A program made the position numbers and the translations under genes. The notes under the pieces were generated by a model, which worked only from the letters and a program-made list of their open reading frames with translations, made no database searches and was not told where the DNA came from. A DNA stretch of 64,000 nt from Rhodophyticola porphyridii (GTDB lineage Bacteria > Pseudomonadota > Alphaproteobacteria > Rhodobacterales > Rhodobacteraceae), in the NCBI RefSeq assembly GCF_003688285.1, contig NZ_RCNT01000006.1:1-64000 (forward strand), in the 5' to 3' direction. Positions 45,974 to 54,851 of this stretch are shown here, piece by piece (the first letter of the stretch is position 1; the number at the start of each line of letters is the position of its first letter).

Positions 45974-46927
45974 TTACGACTTGCCCTCGAACCAGTCCGC
46001 GATCGAGGCAAGAATGCCGTCGCGCATGCTTGGTGCTTCCATCAGCACCTCATGCTCGGCGCCATCGATCACGTCCAGACGGCCGCCGGGCCAGCGCGCC
46101 ATCCGCTCCTTGATCGCGGAGGGTTCCACGATCCGCTCCAGCGCGCCCAGGATGGTCAGGGCATCGACAGGCGGGGCGGGCATCGCCATCAGCGCATCGG
46201 TTTCGCGAAGGGCCGCGTTGACCCAACGGATCGACGGCCCGCCAAGGGCCAGATCCGGATGTTCTGCAACCTGCCGGGACATATAGTCGAAATTATTCCG
46301 GTCCGAGGTCAGTGGATTGCCGTCGAACACCATCGCCTCCGCCGGGCCGGTGGTGGGGGCGAAGCGCGTATCGAGGCCAAGCGGGCCGCTCAGTCCCATC
46401 ACGATACCCGAGATCGAGCGCAGGAAGGGCGACATCTGGATGCCCCACATGGGAGCCGTGAAAACCGCCCTGTCCACCGGTATTCCATCATGGAGCGCCC
46501 TGAGCCCGATCGCTCCGCCCATGGAATGGCCGATCAGATACCAGGGCTTCGGCGGCGCGATCTGGTCAAGCACCTGACGCACGGCGGCCACGTCCTGACG
46601 ATACTCGTCAAAGCTGACGACATGGCCCATGTCGCGCCGGTGCGCGGGCCGGTCCGCCAGACCCTGACCGCGCCAGTCGATGGCGACCATCCCGAAACCG
46701 CGGACGGCCATGTCACGGGCGAGACGTCCGTACTTCTCGATATATTCGGTGCGACCGGGGAACATCAGGATCGTGCCCTTGCTGCCCCCCGGCCAGTATC
46801 CCACCCTGATCCGGGTCCCGTCCTCCGCTGTGACCCACCAGGCCGAGGCTTCCTCCGGGCCGTCTGCCACATCGGCAAGATAGGGCGCGGGGTCGATCGA
46901 TGGCGGGGTCGGGTCGGGTCGCATCAT
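45974..46927 (-). CDS. alpha/beta hydrolase (lysophospholipase / monoacylglycerol-lipase-like)
   Basis: A 317-residue serine hydrolase. The nucleophile elbow is GHSMGGAIGLRAL (Ser in GHSMGG), the oxyanion loop MFPGRTEYIEKYG, and the C-terminal end has the His of GAEHEVLMEAP. PldB/monoacylglycerol-lipase-like by pattern; it is cytosolic (no signal). The start is one base after the stop of the SCP2 gene (TGACATG), so the two form an operon. Confidence 0.88.
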   Translation of the reverse strand: MMRPDPTPPSIDPAPYLADVADGPEEASAWWVTAEDGTRIRVGYWPGGSKGTILMFPGRTEYIEKYGRLARDMAVRGFGMVAIDWRGQGLADRPAHRRDMGHVVSFDEYRQDVAAVRQVLDQIAPPKPWYLIGHSMGGAIGLRALHDGIPVDRAVFTAPMWGIQMSPFLRSISGIVMGLSGPLGLDTRFAPTTGPAEAMVFDGNPLTSDRNNFDYMSRQVAEHPDLALGGPSIRWVNAALRETDALMAMPAPPVDALTILGALERIVEPSAIKERMARWPGGRLDVIDGAEHEVLMEAPSMRDGILASIADWFEGKS

Positions 46928-46928
46928 G

Positions 46929-47222
46929 TCAGCTGAGCGCACTGCCCAGGCGCATCGCGGTGCCCATGTCGCCATCGACCTTCAGCCGTCCGCCCATGAA
47001 GGCTGCGGTGGGGTTCAGATCACCCGACAGGATATCCTGAAATGTGCCGGTATCCGCGGTCATCGTCACATCGGCTTCGGCGCCGTCGTCGGTAGCGCGT
47101 ACCCCGGCGCCGTCGACCATCACCGCACCTTCGCCTTCGATCACGAATTTGGCGCTGCCGTCGAAACCGTCGCCGATTTTCGCGCTCAGGGCCGCCACCG
47201 CTCCATCGATTACACTGCTCAT
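46929..47222 (-). CDS. SCP2 sterol-binding domain protein
   Basis: A 97-residue single-domain protein with the SCP2 fold: SAKFVIEGEGAVMVDGAGVR, then TMTADTGTFQDILSGDLNPTA and GRLKVDGDMGTAMRLG. It binds lipids or acyl-CoA in a hydrophobic tunnel. It precedes the lipase gene with one base between, suggesting a joint role in lipid turnover. GGAGAATTC precedes the ATG at 47222. Confidence 0.9.
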   Translation of the reverse strand: MSSVIDGAVAALSAKIGDGFDGSAKFVIEGEGAVMVDGAGVRATDDGAEADVTMTADTGTFQDILSGDLNPTAAFMGGRLKVDGDMGTAMRLGSALS

Positions 47223-47297
47223 CCGAATTCTCCTTCCAGTCGATCACGCGGCTTTGTTCTGGAACCCGCGCGTCATAGTGCTAATGTTGGATGCAGA

Positions 47298-47858
47298 ATG
47301 AGAGTATTTCGCATCATACACAACACTCTCCTTGCGGCAGTTTTGGCCATGTCGGCGGGAACCGGCGCGGCCCTTGCCCAGTCCGAGCGTCTGGACGAGT
47401 TGTTCGACCGTCTGCAGATGCCCGATCTGAGCAACTGGGAGATTGTCGAAGACGAGATCTATCAGCGCTGGTCGATCTCCGGCTCGGCTTCTGCGGATTA
47501 TCTGCTGATGCGGGGACGCGAGGCGCTGGAAGCCGGAGATCTGGATGCGGCGCTCGACCATCTGACTGCCCTGACCGATCATGCGCCGGATTTCGCCGAA
47601 GGATGGAATGCGCGGGCCACCGCCTATTACCGCCTCAACCTTTACGGCCCTTCCATCGCGGATGTGCAGCGGGTTCTGGCGCTGAACCCGCGCCATTTCG
47701 GGGCGCTGACCGGTCTTGGCATGATGCTGGAGGAGATGGGCGAGCTAGAGGCAGCGCTGGTCGCATTCGAAACCGCGCAATCTATACATCCGCATCGTCC
47801 GGACATATCTCAGGCCGTGGATCGGTTGAACCGGATGCTGGGGGGCGAGACCCTCTGA
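47298..47858 (+). CDS. secreted TPR protein
   Basis: A 186-residue protein with a signal peptide (about 27 residues, ending ALAQ) and three tetratricopeptide-like repeats: LMRGREALEAGDLDAALDHL, ARATAYYRLNLYGPSIADV, and TGLGMMLEEMGELEAALVAF. It should be a periplasmic or outer-membrane scaffold. It is divergent from the SCP2-lipase operon and 52 bases upstream of the helicase gene. No ligand known. Confidence 0.85.
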   Translation: MRVFRIIHNTLLAAVLAMSAGTGAALAQSERLDELFDRLQMPDLSNWEIVEDEIYQRWSISGSASADYLLMRGREALEAGDLDAALDHLTALTDHAPDFAEGWNARATAYYRLNLYGPSIADVQRVLALNPRHFGALTGLGMMLEEMGELEAALVAFETAQSIHPHRPDISQAVDRLNRMLGGETL

Positions 47859-47910
47859 ACTTCAGATAAAAGGCCGAAAGGGGCCGCCCCGTTCCGGGCG
47901 GTCAGGCAGG

Positions 47911-50871
47911 ATGGCAAGCAGTATCTCGGGCCAGGGGCGCATCGCCGCCGTTCTGGGCCCCACAAATACCGGCAAGACCCATTACGCGATCGAGCGGATG
48001 CTTGCGCACCGGACAGGGGTGATCGGCCTGCCGCTGAGGCTGCTTGCGCGGGAGGTCTACGACAAGATCGTCGCGCTGCGCGGGCCATCGGTGGTGGCGC
48101 TGGTTACGGGCGAGGAGCGGATCGTGCCGCCACGGACGCAATACTGGGTCTGTACGGTGGAGGCGATGCCGCAAGGCAACGGCACCGACTTTCTGGCAAT
48201 CGACGAGATCCAGCTTTGCGCCGATCCCGAGCGCGGGCATGTTTTCACAGACCGGCTGTTGCATGCGCGCGGGATGCACGAGACGCTGTTTCTGGGCGCG
48301 GACACGATGCGGGCGGCGATCGCGGCCCTCGTGCCCGGCGTCCAGTTCATGCGGCGGGAACGGTTTTCCGAGCTGACCTATACCGGGTCGAAGAAGATCA
48401 GCCGGACGGCGCCGCGATCCGCCATCGTCGGATTCTCGGTTGAAAACGTCTATGCCATCGCCGAGCTTCTGCGGCGGACCAAGGGAGGCGCTGCCGTTGT
48501 CATGGGGGCGCTCAGCCCGCGTACCCGGAATGCGCAGGTCGAGCTGTACCAGAACGGCGACGTCGATGTGCTCGTGGCGACGGACGCCATCGGCATGGGG
48601 CTCAATCTCGATATCCGGCACGTGGCCTTTTCGGGCCTGCGCAAGTTCGACGGCCGCAGGATGCGGGAGTTGATGCCGAACGAACTGGCGCAGATCGCGG
48701 GGCGCGCCGGGCGTTATACCGAACCGGGCACCTTCGGCGTGACGGGCGAGGCGGGGGCGATCAGCGAGCCGGTCGTCGAGGCGATCAGCAACCACCGTTT
48801 CGCCCCGGTGCGCAAACTCCAATGGCGCAACTCCCGGCTGGAGTTTGGCACCGTCCAGCGGCTGATCGGCTCGCTGGAGGAACGGACCGAGGATGAATGG
48901 CTCGCGCGCGCGCGCCCGGCAAATGACCTGATGGCGCTGAAGGCGATTTCCGGCCAACCCGACGTGGCCGCGCGGATCGACGGCGCGCGGGACGTGAAGC
49001 TTCTTTGGGATGTCTGCCGCATCCCCGATTTCCGGGGGATCAGTCATGCCGAGCATGCCAGCCTTCTGGCCGGTATCTTCGACCATCTTCATGACCTTGG
49101 GCGGGTGCCGGATGACTGGCTGGCGCGTCAGGTCAAAAGAATTGATCGAACCGAAGGCGACATTGACGCGTTATCGAAACGGTTGGCGTATATCCGCACA
49201 TGGACCTATGTGGCGCAGCGGAAGGGCTGGGTTGACGATGAATCCCATTGGCGAGACGCCACCCGTGCCGTAGAAGACCGCCTGTCGGATGCTCTGCACG
49301 AGCGGCTGACGCAAAGATTTGTCGACCGGCGCACCTCTGTGCTGATGCGCCGGTTGAAACAGAAGGAGAGCCTTGTGGCCGAGGTGAATGACAAGGGTGA
49401 GGTGACCGTGGAGGGCCAGTTTGTGGGCCGTCTGGAAGGGTTCCGGTTCCGTCAGGATGCATCCGCAACCGCCGATGAGGCGAAGACCCTGCAGCAGGCG
49501 GCGGTGGCCGCATTGCGCCCGGAATTCCACTTGCGTGCAGACCGCTTCTACAACGCGCCCGAGACCGAGTTCGACTATACCGAACAAGGCGGGCTGATGT
49601 GGGGCGATCAGGCCGTGGGCAAGCTGGTGGCCGGCCCCGATGCACTGAAACCCGTGGCCGAGGCCTTCGTGGATGACGAGGCCGGGCCGGAGGTGATGCA
49701 GAAGGTGCAAAGGCGCCTGCAGCATTTCGTCGACCGCAAGGTGGCCGCTCTGTTCGAGCCGCTTCTCGCGATGTCGAAGGACGAGGCGCTGACCGGTCTG
49801 TCCCGCGGTTTCGCTTTCCGCATGGTCGAGGCGCTTGGGGTGCTGCCCCGGGCCGATGTGGCCGACGACGTGAAGGCGCTTGATCAGGATGCGCGCGCGC
49901 TCTTGCGCAAGCACGGCATCCGGTTCGGGCAGTTCACGATCTTCCAGCAGATGCTGCTGAAGCCCGCGCCCACGCGGCTGCGACTTGTACTATGGGGGTT
50001 GGCGAAAGGGCTGCCGGAGTTTCCCGAGAGCCCGCCGCCCGGGCTGGTGACGATCCCCGCAAACGCCGATATGCCCGATGGCTATTATACGATGTCGGGT
50101 TACCGGCCCGCGGGGGCACGCGCGATCAGGATCGACATGCTGGAGCGGCTGGCCGACATGCTGCGCCAGCAGGATACGCGCGGCGGGTTCGAGGCGACAC
50201 CGGACATGCTGTCGATCACCGGCATGACGCTGGAGCAGTTCGCCGATCTGATGGGCGGCCTCGGCTACAAGGCCGAACGTGGCGAGCGCGCGAAAGTCAA
50301 ACCCGCGCCAGTGCCCGCGCCCCAGCCGGAACCGGCAGCGACCGACGCGGCGGAGACGATGGACGAAGAGTTGACCGGTGTGGCCCCGCCGACCGGTTTG
50401 GAAGGCGCGGATACGCCCGACCCTGCACCGGTGGAGGTACCGGGCGACACACCCGGCGAAGGAACCCCGGACACGCCGCAGGAAACGCCTGTGGAACAGC
50501 CGCCAGAAACGCCGCCCATGCCGCCGCAGGAAGTGCCCGCCGAGACCCCGCCGCCCGAAACCGAAGCCAGCCGCGATGCGCCTGCGACCGACGCCGCGAC
50601 CGCCGATGCCGCTCCCGAGATGGAGGTATTCTATACCTTTGCCTGGGCTCCGCGCCGCCGCGCCAACCCGCAGGGGCAACGCCGTGGCGAGGGCGGTGCC
50701 GGCAAGCCGCCGCGCGGCAAGAAGGGCAAGCCGCCGGGCAAGCCCGGTGGAAAGCCGCGGGGCAGCACCAAACCGCAGAGCTTTTCCGCAAGGCCCGAGC
50801 GCAAGAAAGACCGGATCGACCCGGACAATCCCTTTGCCCAGGCTCTGGCGGGCCTCAAGGACAAGTCCTGA
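47911..50871 (+). CDS. SUV3-like RNA/DNA helicase
   Basis: A 986-residue superfamily-2 helicase related to mitochondrial SUV3. Walker A is GPTNTGKTHYA (Lys22), DEIQ is the Walker B (LAIDEIQLC), and conserved VFSVENV-like, GMGLNLDIRHVAF and AQIAGRAGRY motifs follow. The last ~200 residues change to a Pro/Glu/Thr-rich acidic stretch and then a Lys/Arg/Gly tail (GKPPRGKKGKPPGKPGGK) that may bind RNA. The downstream S4 gene overlaps its stop. The family has a role in RNA turnover in mitochondria; bacterial function is poorly known. Confidence 0.9.
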   Translation: MASSISGQGRIAAVLGPTNTGKTHYAIERMLAHRTGVIGLPLRLLAREVYDKIVALRGPSVVALVTGEERIVPPRTQYWVCTVEAMPQGNGTDFLAIDEIQLCADPERGHVFTDRLLHARGMHETLFLGADTMRAAIAALVPGVQFMRRERFSELTYTGSKKISRTAPRSAIVGFSVENVYAIAELLRRTKGGAAVVMGALSPRTRNAQVELYQNGDVDVLVATDAIGMGLNLDIRHVAFSGLRKFDGRRMRELMPNELAQIAGRAGRYTEPGTFGVTGEAGAISEPVVEAISNHRFAPVRKLQWRNSRLEFGTVQRLIGSLEERTEDEWLARARPANDLMALKAISGQPDVAARIDGARDVKLLWDVCRIPDFRGISHAEHASLLAGIFDHLHDLGRVPDDWLARQVKRIDRTEGDIDALSKRLAYIRTWTYVAQRKGWVDDESHWRDATRAVEDRLSDALHERLTQRFVDRRTSVLMRRLKQKESLVAEVNDKGEVTVEGQFVGRLEGFRFRQDASATADEAKTLQQAAVAALRPEFHLRADRFYNAPETEFDYTEQGGLMWGDQAVGKLVAGPDALKPVAEAFVDDEAGPEVMQKVQRRLQHFVDRKVAALFEPLLAMSKDEALTGLSRGFAFRMVEALGVLPRADVADDVKALDQDARALLRKHGIRFGQFTIFQQMLLKPAPTRLRLVLWGLAKGLPEFPESPPPGLVTIPANADMPDGYYTMSGYRPAGARAIRIDMLERLADMLRQQDTRGGFEATPDMLSITGMTLEQFADLMGGLGYKAERGERAKVKPAPVPAPQPEPAATDAAETMDEELTGVAPPTGLEGADTPDPAPVEVPGDTPGEGTPDTPQETPVEQPPETPPMPPQEVPAETPPPETEASRDAPATDAATADAAPEMEVFYTFAWAPRRRANPQGQRRGEGGAGKPPRGKKGKPPGKPGGKPRGSTKPQSFSARPERKKDRIDPDNPFAQALAGLKDKS

Positions 50872-51233
50872 CCGAGCCGGTCAAAGGCAGGCTGGACAAG
50901 TGGCTCTGGCAGGCGCGGTTCTTCAAGACCCGTGGCCTGTCGACCAAGGCGGTGTCCGCCGGGCAGGTGCGGGTCAACGGCGAAAAGGTGCAGAAAAAGG
51001 CCATGTCCGTGGGCCCCGGCGATGTGCTCACCTTTCCGCAGGGGCGCATGATCCGCGTGGTGCGGATCAGGGCGCTTGCCACACGGCGCGGCCCGGCCAG
51101 CGAGGCGCAGGCGCTCTATGACGATCTGACGCCGCCGGCCGAACCCGTTGCCGCCCGGGTCGGGGCGCGGCCCACGAAAAAGGCGCGCCGGGACATGGAT
51201 GCGTTGCGCGGCGACGGGTCTGATAGTCTGTAA
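50868..51233 (+). CDS. S4-domain RNA-binding protein with probable CTG start
   Basis: A 121-residue basic protein with an N-terminal S4 domain: RLDKWLWQARFFKTRG, STKAVSAGQVRVNGEKVQ, then a basic tail (AARVGARPTKKARRDMDAL). It binds RNA; similar to HslR, which attends stalled ribosomes. There is no ATG, GTG or TTG in frame close to the S4 domain. CTG at 50868 is the best start: it overlaps the helicase stop (CTGA) exactly as ATGA would, and the following ACCGAG fits the usual MTEP start of relatives. Confidence 0.85.
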   Translation: MTEPVKGRLDKWLWQARFFKTRGLSTKAVSAGQVRVNGEKVQKKAMSVGPGDVLTFPQGRMIRVVRIRALATRRGPASEAQALYDDLTPPAEPVAARVGARPTKKARRDMDALRGDGSDSL

Positions 51234-51344
51234 TGCAGGTGTCAGGTAGGATTGACACATAACGCCACGACTAGGCCAGAGCCGTCTTGCAACTTCGCTC
51301 CGGCTTGCGTAGCTAATATCTGATCGAGACAGTCGAGTTTGCCC

Positions 51345-51680
51345 ATGACCTATGTCGTCACCGACAATTGCATCGCCTGCAAATACACCGATTGCGTGGA
51401 GGTTTGCCCCGTGGATTGCTTCTACGAGGGCGAGAATATGCTGGTGATTCACCCTGACGAGTGCATCGATTGCGGCGTCTGCGAACCGGAATGTCCCGCC
51501 GATGCGATCCGCCCGGATACCGAACCCGATATGGAGACATGGGTGGAGTTCAACCGCAAATGGTCCGAGGCCTGGCCGGTGATCATCACAAAGAAGGATC
51601 AGCTTCCTACAGCCGAAGAAATGGACGGCAAGCCCAACAAGATGGAGCTGTTTTCGGAAGCCCCCGGCGAGGGTGGTTGA
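51345..51680 (+). CDS. fdxA: 7Fe ferredoxin FdxA
   Basis: A 111-residue ferredoxin with one [3Fe-4S] and one [4Fe-4S] centre: [19 protein letters not shown] and [17 protein letters not shown]. Spacing matches the 7Fe type widely conserved in alphaproteobacteria; it carries electrons for an unknown essential partner. The ATG at 51345 begins [16 protein letters not shown] at 51252-51257 could be a -35 element, but I see no good -10. It is separated from carD by 278 bases. Confidence 0.96.
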   Translation: MTYVVTDNCIACKYTDCVEVCPVDCFYEGENMLVIHPDECIDCGVCEPECPADAIRPDTEPDMETWVEFNRKWSEAWPVIITKKDQLPTAEEMDGKPNKMELFSEAPGEGG

Positions 51681-51784
51681 CTGATTCGCTGCGGCGGCGC
51701 AGGGTGAGACCTGTCCGAACCGTGTTGCAGCGCAGCAAAACCCCGTGAAAACAGGGTATTTCGCGTCTGTGATCGTCACGGATT

Positions 51785-51812
51785 TTGAACCGGCCGTATT
51801 TTGTGCTATATA
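51785..51812 (+). promoter_or_regulatory. putative sigma-70-type promoter of carD
   Basis: TTGAAC (51785-51790) and TATATA (51807-51812), separated by 16 bases, in an AT-rich stretch. Start of transcription near 51820 gives a 5' leader of about 140 bases before carD. The rest of 51681-51958 shows no supported gene. Confidence 0.5.
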
Positions 51813-51958
51813 TCTGTTACAAATATGGTGATGACACGTTCAGCAGGTGTGCCAGCCTGCCATGACAAATCAGGACATAAGAGCTCCGGCTGTGGGAAGG
51901 CAGACTTTCCGCGGTTGTTTTTGTCGCCTGATCGCAAGGGTCCGAAAGGAAGAATTAT

Positions 51959-52474
51959 ATGAGTAAAGCACGCAAGTCGCAGGATTTCAGCCCGAACGAA
52001 TACGTGGTCTATCCGGCCCACGGGGTTGGGCAGATCGTGTCGATCGAAGAACAGGAAATCGCAGGGCTTGTACTTGAGCTGTTCGTGATCTCCTTCGAGA
52101 AGGACAAGATGACCCTGCGCGTCCCGACCGCAAAGGCGACCGAGGTCGGTATGCGGTCGCTTTCCAGCCCCGACGTGGTCACCAAGGCGCTGGACACGCT
52201 GAAGGGCAAGGCCAGGGTCAAGCGCGCCATGTGGTCCCGCCGCGCGCAGGAATATGAGCAGAAGATCAATTCCGGCGATCTGATTGCGATCGCGGAGGTG
52301 GTGCGCGACCTGCACCGCGCCGATGACCAGCGCGAACAGAGCTATTCCGAGCGTCAGCTTTACGAAGCGGCCCTTGAGCGGCTGACCCGTGAACTGGCGG
52401 CGGTGAACGGTATGGATGAGACAGGCGCTCAGAAGCGCGTGGACGATGTTCTGGCTGCCCGCGCCGCGGCCTGA
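51959..52474 (+). CDS. carD: CarD/CdnL family RNA-polymerase-binding regulator
   Basis: A 171-residue protein: residues about 12-75 are the RNA-polymerase-interacting CarD domain (VVYPAHGVGQIVSIEEQE), and the rest a helical DNA-binding part (KARVKRAMWSRRAQEYEQKI). CdnL in Caulobacter and CarD in Rhodobacter stabilise open complexes, especially at ribosomal promoters. GGAAG lies 6 bases before the ATG. It has a long 5' leader and a terminator after it. Confidence 0.95.
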   Translation: MSKARKSQDFSPNEYVVYPAHGVGQIVSIEEQEIAGLVLELFVISFEKDKMTLRVPTAKATEVGMRSLSSPDVVTKALDTLKGKARVKRAMWSRRAQEYEQKINSGDLIAIAEVVRDLHRADDQREQSYSERQLYEAALERLTRELAAVNGMDETGAQKRVDDVLAARAAA

Positions 52475-52498
52475 TAAATATTGAAAATCAAATGTTTG

Positions 52499-52531
52499 GC
52501 CTGCCGCATGACGTTGCGGCGGGCTTCTTTT
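52499..52531 (+). terminator. Rho-independent terminator of carD
   Basis: GCCTGCCGCA (52499-52508) pairs with TGCGGCGGGC (52515-52524), one G-U pair included, followed by TTCTTTTC. It lies 25 bases after the carD stop. Confidence 0.82.
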
Positions 52532-52687
52532 CGCTTGCCGCGTGGCAGGAAAACGCCGATCATCGCGCAGGTGCAATATGCCACTCGCCTCGCTTTCGCA
52601 GGTGGGAGATGATTGAACCTGCTTGAGGGGTGGTTCGACCCATTGGTGTACCGGGGCTCGAACCCTCGAAATTGGAGAGGACATGTC

Positions 52688-52963
52688 ATGTCGAAACTGT
52701 TTATAAGCGCCATTCTGGCCAGCACCTTCGCGCTTGCGGGCTGCCAGCTGAGCAATCAGGACCGCGCCAATCTGGGCCTTCTGGGCGGCGCTGCTGGCGG
52801 GGTTCTGCTGGCCGATGCGCTGGATGCCAACCCCGAAATGACCATCGTGGCCGGTGTGGCCGGTGCCGCCGCGGGCACGATGATCGCGCGCAGCACGCAG
52901 CAGAACCGCTGCGCCTATGCCACCGGTGACGGCCGGAGCGTCTACTACGCTGCCTGCCCGTAA
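52688..52963 (+). CDS. glycine-zipper lipoprotein
   Basis: A 91-residue lipoprotein with lipobox LAGC (Cys at residue 19). The mature protein has two Gly/Ala-rich hydrophobic segments (LGLLGGAAGGVLLADAL and VAGVAGAAAGTMIA) of the glycine-zipper kind, and a C-terminal CAYATGDGRSVYYAAC with two Cys. It should form a hairpin in a membrane. GGAGAGG lies 6 bases before the ATG at 52688. Confidence 0.82.
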   Translation: MSKLFISAILASTFALAGCQLSNQDRANLGLLGGAAGGVLLADALDANPEMTIVAGVAGAAAGTMIARSTQQNRCAYATGDGRSVYYAACP

Positions 52964-52972
52964 AACGCCGGC

Positions 52973-53728
52973 CTAGATCAGGGCGGTCACGATGACCGTC
53001 AGGGCGGCGATCTCGGCCAGTTGCTGGCTGGCCCCCAGGACGTCGCCCGTCTGACCGCCGATCCTGGCCCGTGCCAAGAGGCCCAGCCCTGCGGTCACCG
53101 CATAAGCCATAATCAAGGCCATCGCCCCGGCCCAACCGGCAAGGGCGATGGCGATCACCCCGGCAATGGCTGCGGCCAGAGCGGCGGTCCGTGCCGCCGG
53201 GCGCCCGACGCTTTGCGACAGGCCGTCTTTGCGCGCCGGGCGCAGCATGGCCATCAACGCCACCATCGGGGCCCGGCTGATCACCGCCGCCGTGATGAGC
53301 GCGACCGGCCCCGCCACCGCCGCCACGCCAATCAGCGACCAGCGCGCCAGAAGGCCAAGGCCCAGGGCCAGCACACCATATGTGCCGATCCGGCTGTCGC
53401 GCATGATCTCCAGCCGGCGCTCCACGGTCCAGCCCCCCCAGAACCCGTCAGCCGTATCGGCCAGACCGTCTTCGTGAAGCGCGCCGCTGGCGAGGATCAT
53501 GATCGCCAGCGCAAGGGCAGCGGAAATGCCGGGCGGCAGACCCAGCCATCCGCCGACCCAGAGAACGAGCGCGCCGAACCCGCCGAGAACGAGCCCCGCC
53601 AGCGGCCAGGCCCATGCCGCCTGCGCACCGCGGGCCGGATCGTCCCCGCGCGCCGGCAATGGCAGCCGCGTCAGCAGGACCATGGCGATCCGGAGATCGG
53701 CAGGGTGAACAAGACGTTGATCGGTCAT
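52973..53728 (-). CDS. cobS: adenosylcobinamide-GDP ribazoletransferase (CobS)
   Basis: A 251-residue inner-membrane enzyme (six to eight helices) that joins adenosylcobinamide-GDP and alpha-ribazole, finishing cobalamin. The acidic EDGLADTADGFWGG motif (about residues 80-95) binds the metal and substrate. The start at 53728 is chosen; one 15 bases upstream is possible. It is divergent from cobT, 100 bases away, with which it forms the nucleotide-loop unit. Its product is the cofactor of the mutase encoded at 32670. Confidence 0.93.
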   Translation of the reverse strand: MTDQRLVHPADLRIAMVLLTRLPLPARGDDPARGAQAAWAWPLAGLVLGGFGALVLWVGGWLGLPPGISAALALAIMILASGALHEDGLADTADGFWGGWTVERRLEIMRDSRIGTYGVLALGLGLLARWSLIGVAAVAGPVALITAAVISRAPMVALMAMLRPARKDGLSQSVGRPAARTAALAAAIAGVIAIALAGWAGAMALIMAYAVTAGLGLLARARIGGQTGDVLGASQQLAEIAALTVIVTALI

Positions 53729-53828
53729 ATCACCATCGGGCATCCGGTGGGCCTTTCTGTCGCGTGGCGCTTGGGCAAGGCTGCGATAAACACGAAACAC
53801 AGGCCCTCCGCAATGAAAGACGCACCAG

Positions 53829-54851
53829 ATGACCGATACCCCCGAGACTCAGGCCGCCCTGCGCGAGATGCTGGACCGCGCCCCCGAGCCCGATGCGGAT
53901 GCGATCGCCGCCGCCCGGGCGCGCAATGGCCAGTTGACCAAACCCCCCGGCGCTCTTGGCCGGCTGGAGGAGCTGGCAATCTGGTACGCGGGCTGGCGCG
54001 CCGACCCGCGCCCGCGGATCGCAAAGCCGCAGGCGCTGGTCTTTGCGGGCAATCACGGAGTGGTGGCGCGCGGTGTCAGCGCCTTTCCCGCCGAGGTGAC
54101 CGTCCAGATGGTGGCCAATTTCGAGGCCGGTGGCGCCGCGATCAACCAGCTTTGCAAGGCCGCGGGCGCCGATCTCAGCGTGCATGCCATCGATCTTGAC
54201 CGGCCCACCGCCGATTTCACCCAAGGCCCCGCCATGAGTGAAGCCGACCTGATGGAGGCCATCGCGATCGGCTGGGAGGCGGTCGATCCCGGCGCGGATC
54301 TGCTGATCACAGGCGAAATGGGGATCGGCAACACCACATCGGCCGCGGCCATCGCACATGCGCTTTTCGGCGGCACGGCAGGGGACTGGACGGGGCGGGG
54401 CACCGGCGTTGACGATGCGGGGCTGGCCCTGAAAACCACGGTCGTGGCGGAGGCTCTTGTGGCAAATCCGACAGCTGCGAGCGACCCGCTGGAGGCGCTT
54501 CGCTGTCTGGGCGGGCGTGAACTGGCGGCGATGGCGGGGGCCATCGCGCACGCGCGGGTATTGCGCATTCCCGTCGTTCTGGACGGGTTCATCTGCACGG
54601 CCGCCGCCGCCACCCTGGACCGGGCGGTGCCGGGAGCGCTGGATCATGCGGTGGCGGGCCATTTATCGGCCGAGCATGCCCATGCCCCGATGCTGGCCGC
54701 GCTTGGCAAGACGCCGATCCTGTCGCTTGACATGCGCCTGGGCGAGGGGACCGGGGCCGCGCTGGCGATCCAGATCCTGAAAGGTGCGCTTGTCTGCCAT
54801 TCGGGCATGGCCAGCTTTGCCGAGGCGGGTGTGGCCGCCGGCCAACCCTAG
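53829..54851 (+). CDS. cobT: nicotinate-nucleotide-dimethylbenzimidazole phosphoribosyltransferase
   Basis: A 340-residue enzyme that activates 5,6-dimethylbenzimidazole as alpha-ribazole-phosphate. Motifs: [55 protein letters not shown] and the catalytic Glu of [15 protein letters not shown]. Length is typical. Its stop TAG overlaps the stop of the convergent antiporter gene: both use the palindrome CTAG. No cobalamin riboswitch was found in front of it. Confidence 0.95.
   Translation: MTDTPETQAALREMLDRAPEPDADAIAAARARNGQLTKPPGALGRLEELAIWYAGWRADPRPRIAKPQALVFAGNHGVVARGVSAFPAEVTVQMVANFEAGGAAINQLCKAAGADLSVHAIDLDRPTADFTQGPAMSEADLMEAIAIGWEAVDPGADLLITGEMGIGNTTSAAAIAHALFGGTAGDWTGRGTGVDDAGLALKTTVVAEALVANPTAASDPLEALRCLGGRELAAMAGAIAHARVLRIPVVLDGFICTAAAATLDRAVPGALDHAVAGHLSAEHAHAPMLAALGKTPILSLDMRLGEGTGAALAIQILKGALVCHSGMASFAEAGVAAGQP

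Noticed and set aside
52600-52680. tRNA gene
   Set aside because: Only a T-arm-like fragment is present; there is no anticodon arm, D arm or 5' acceptor strand.
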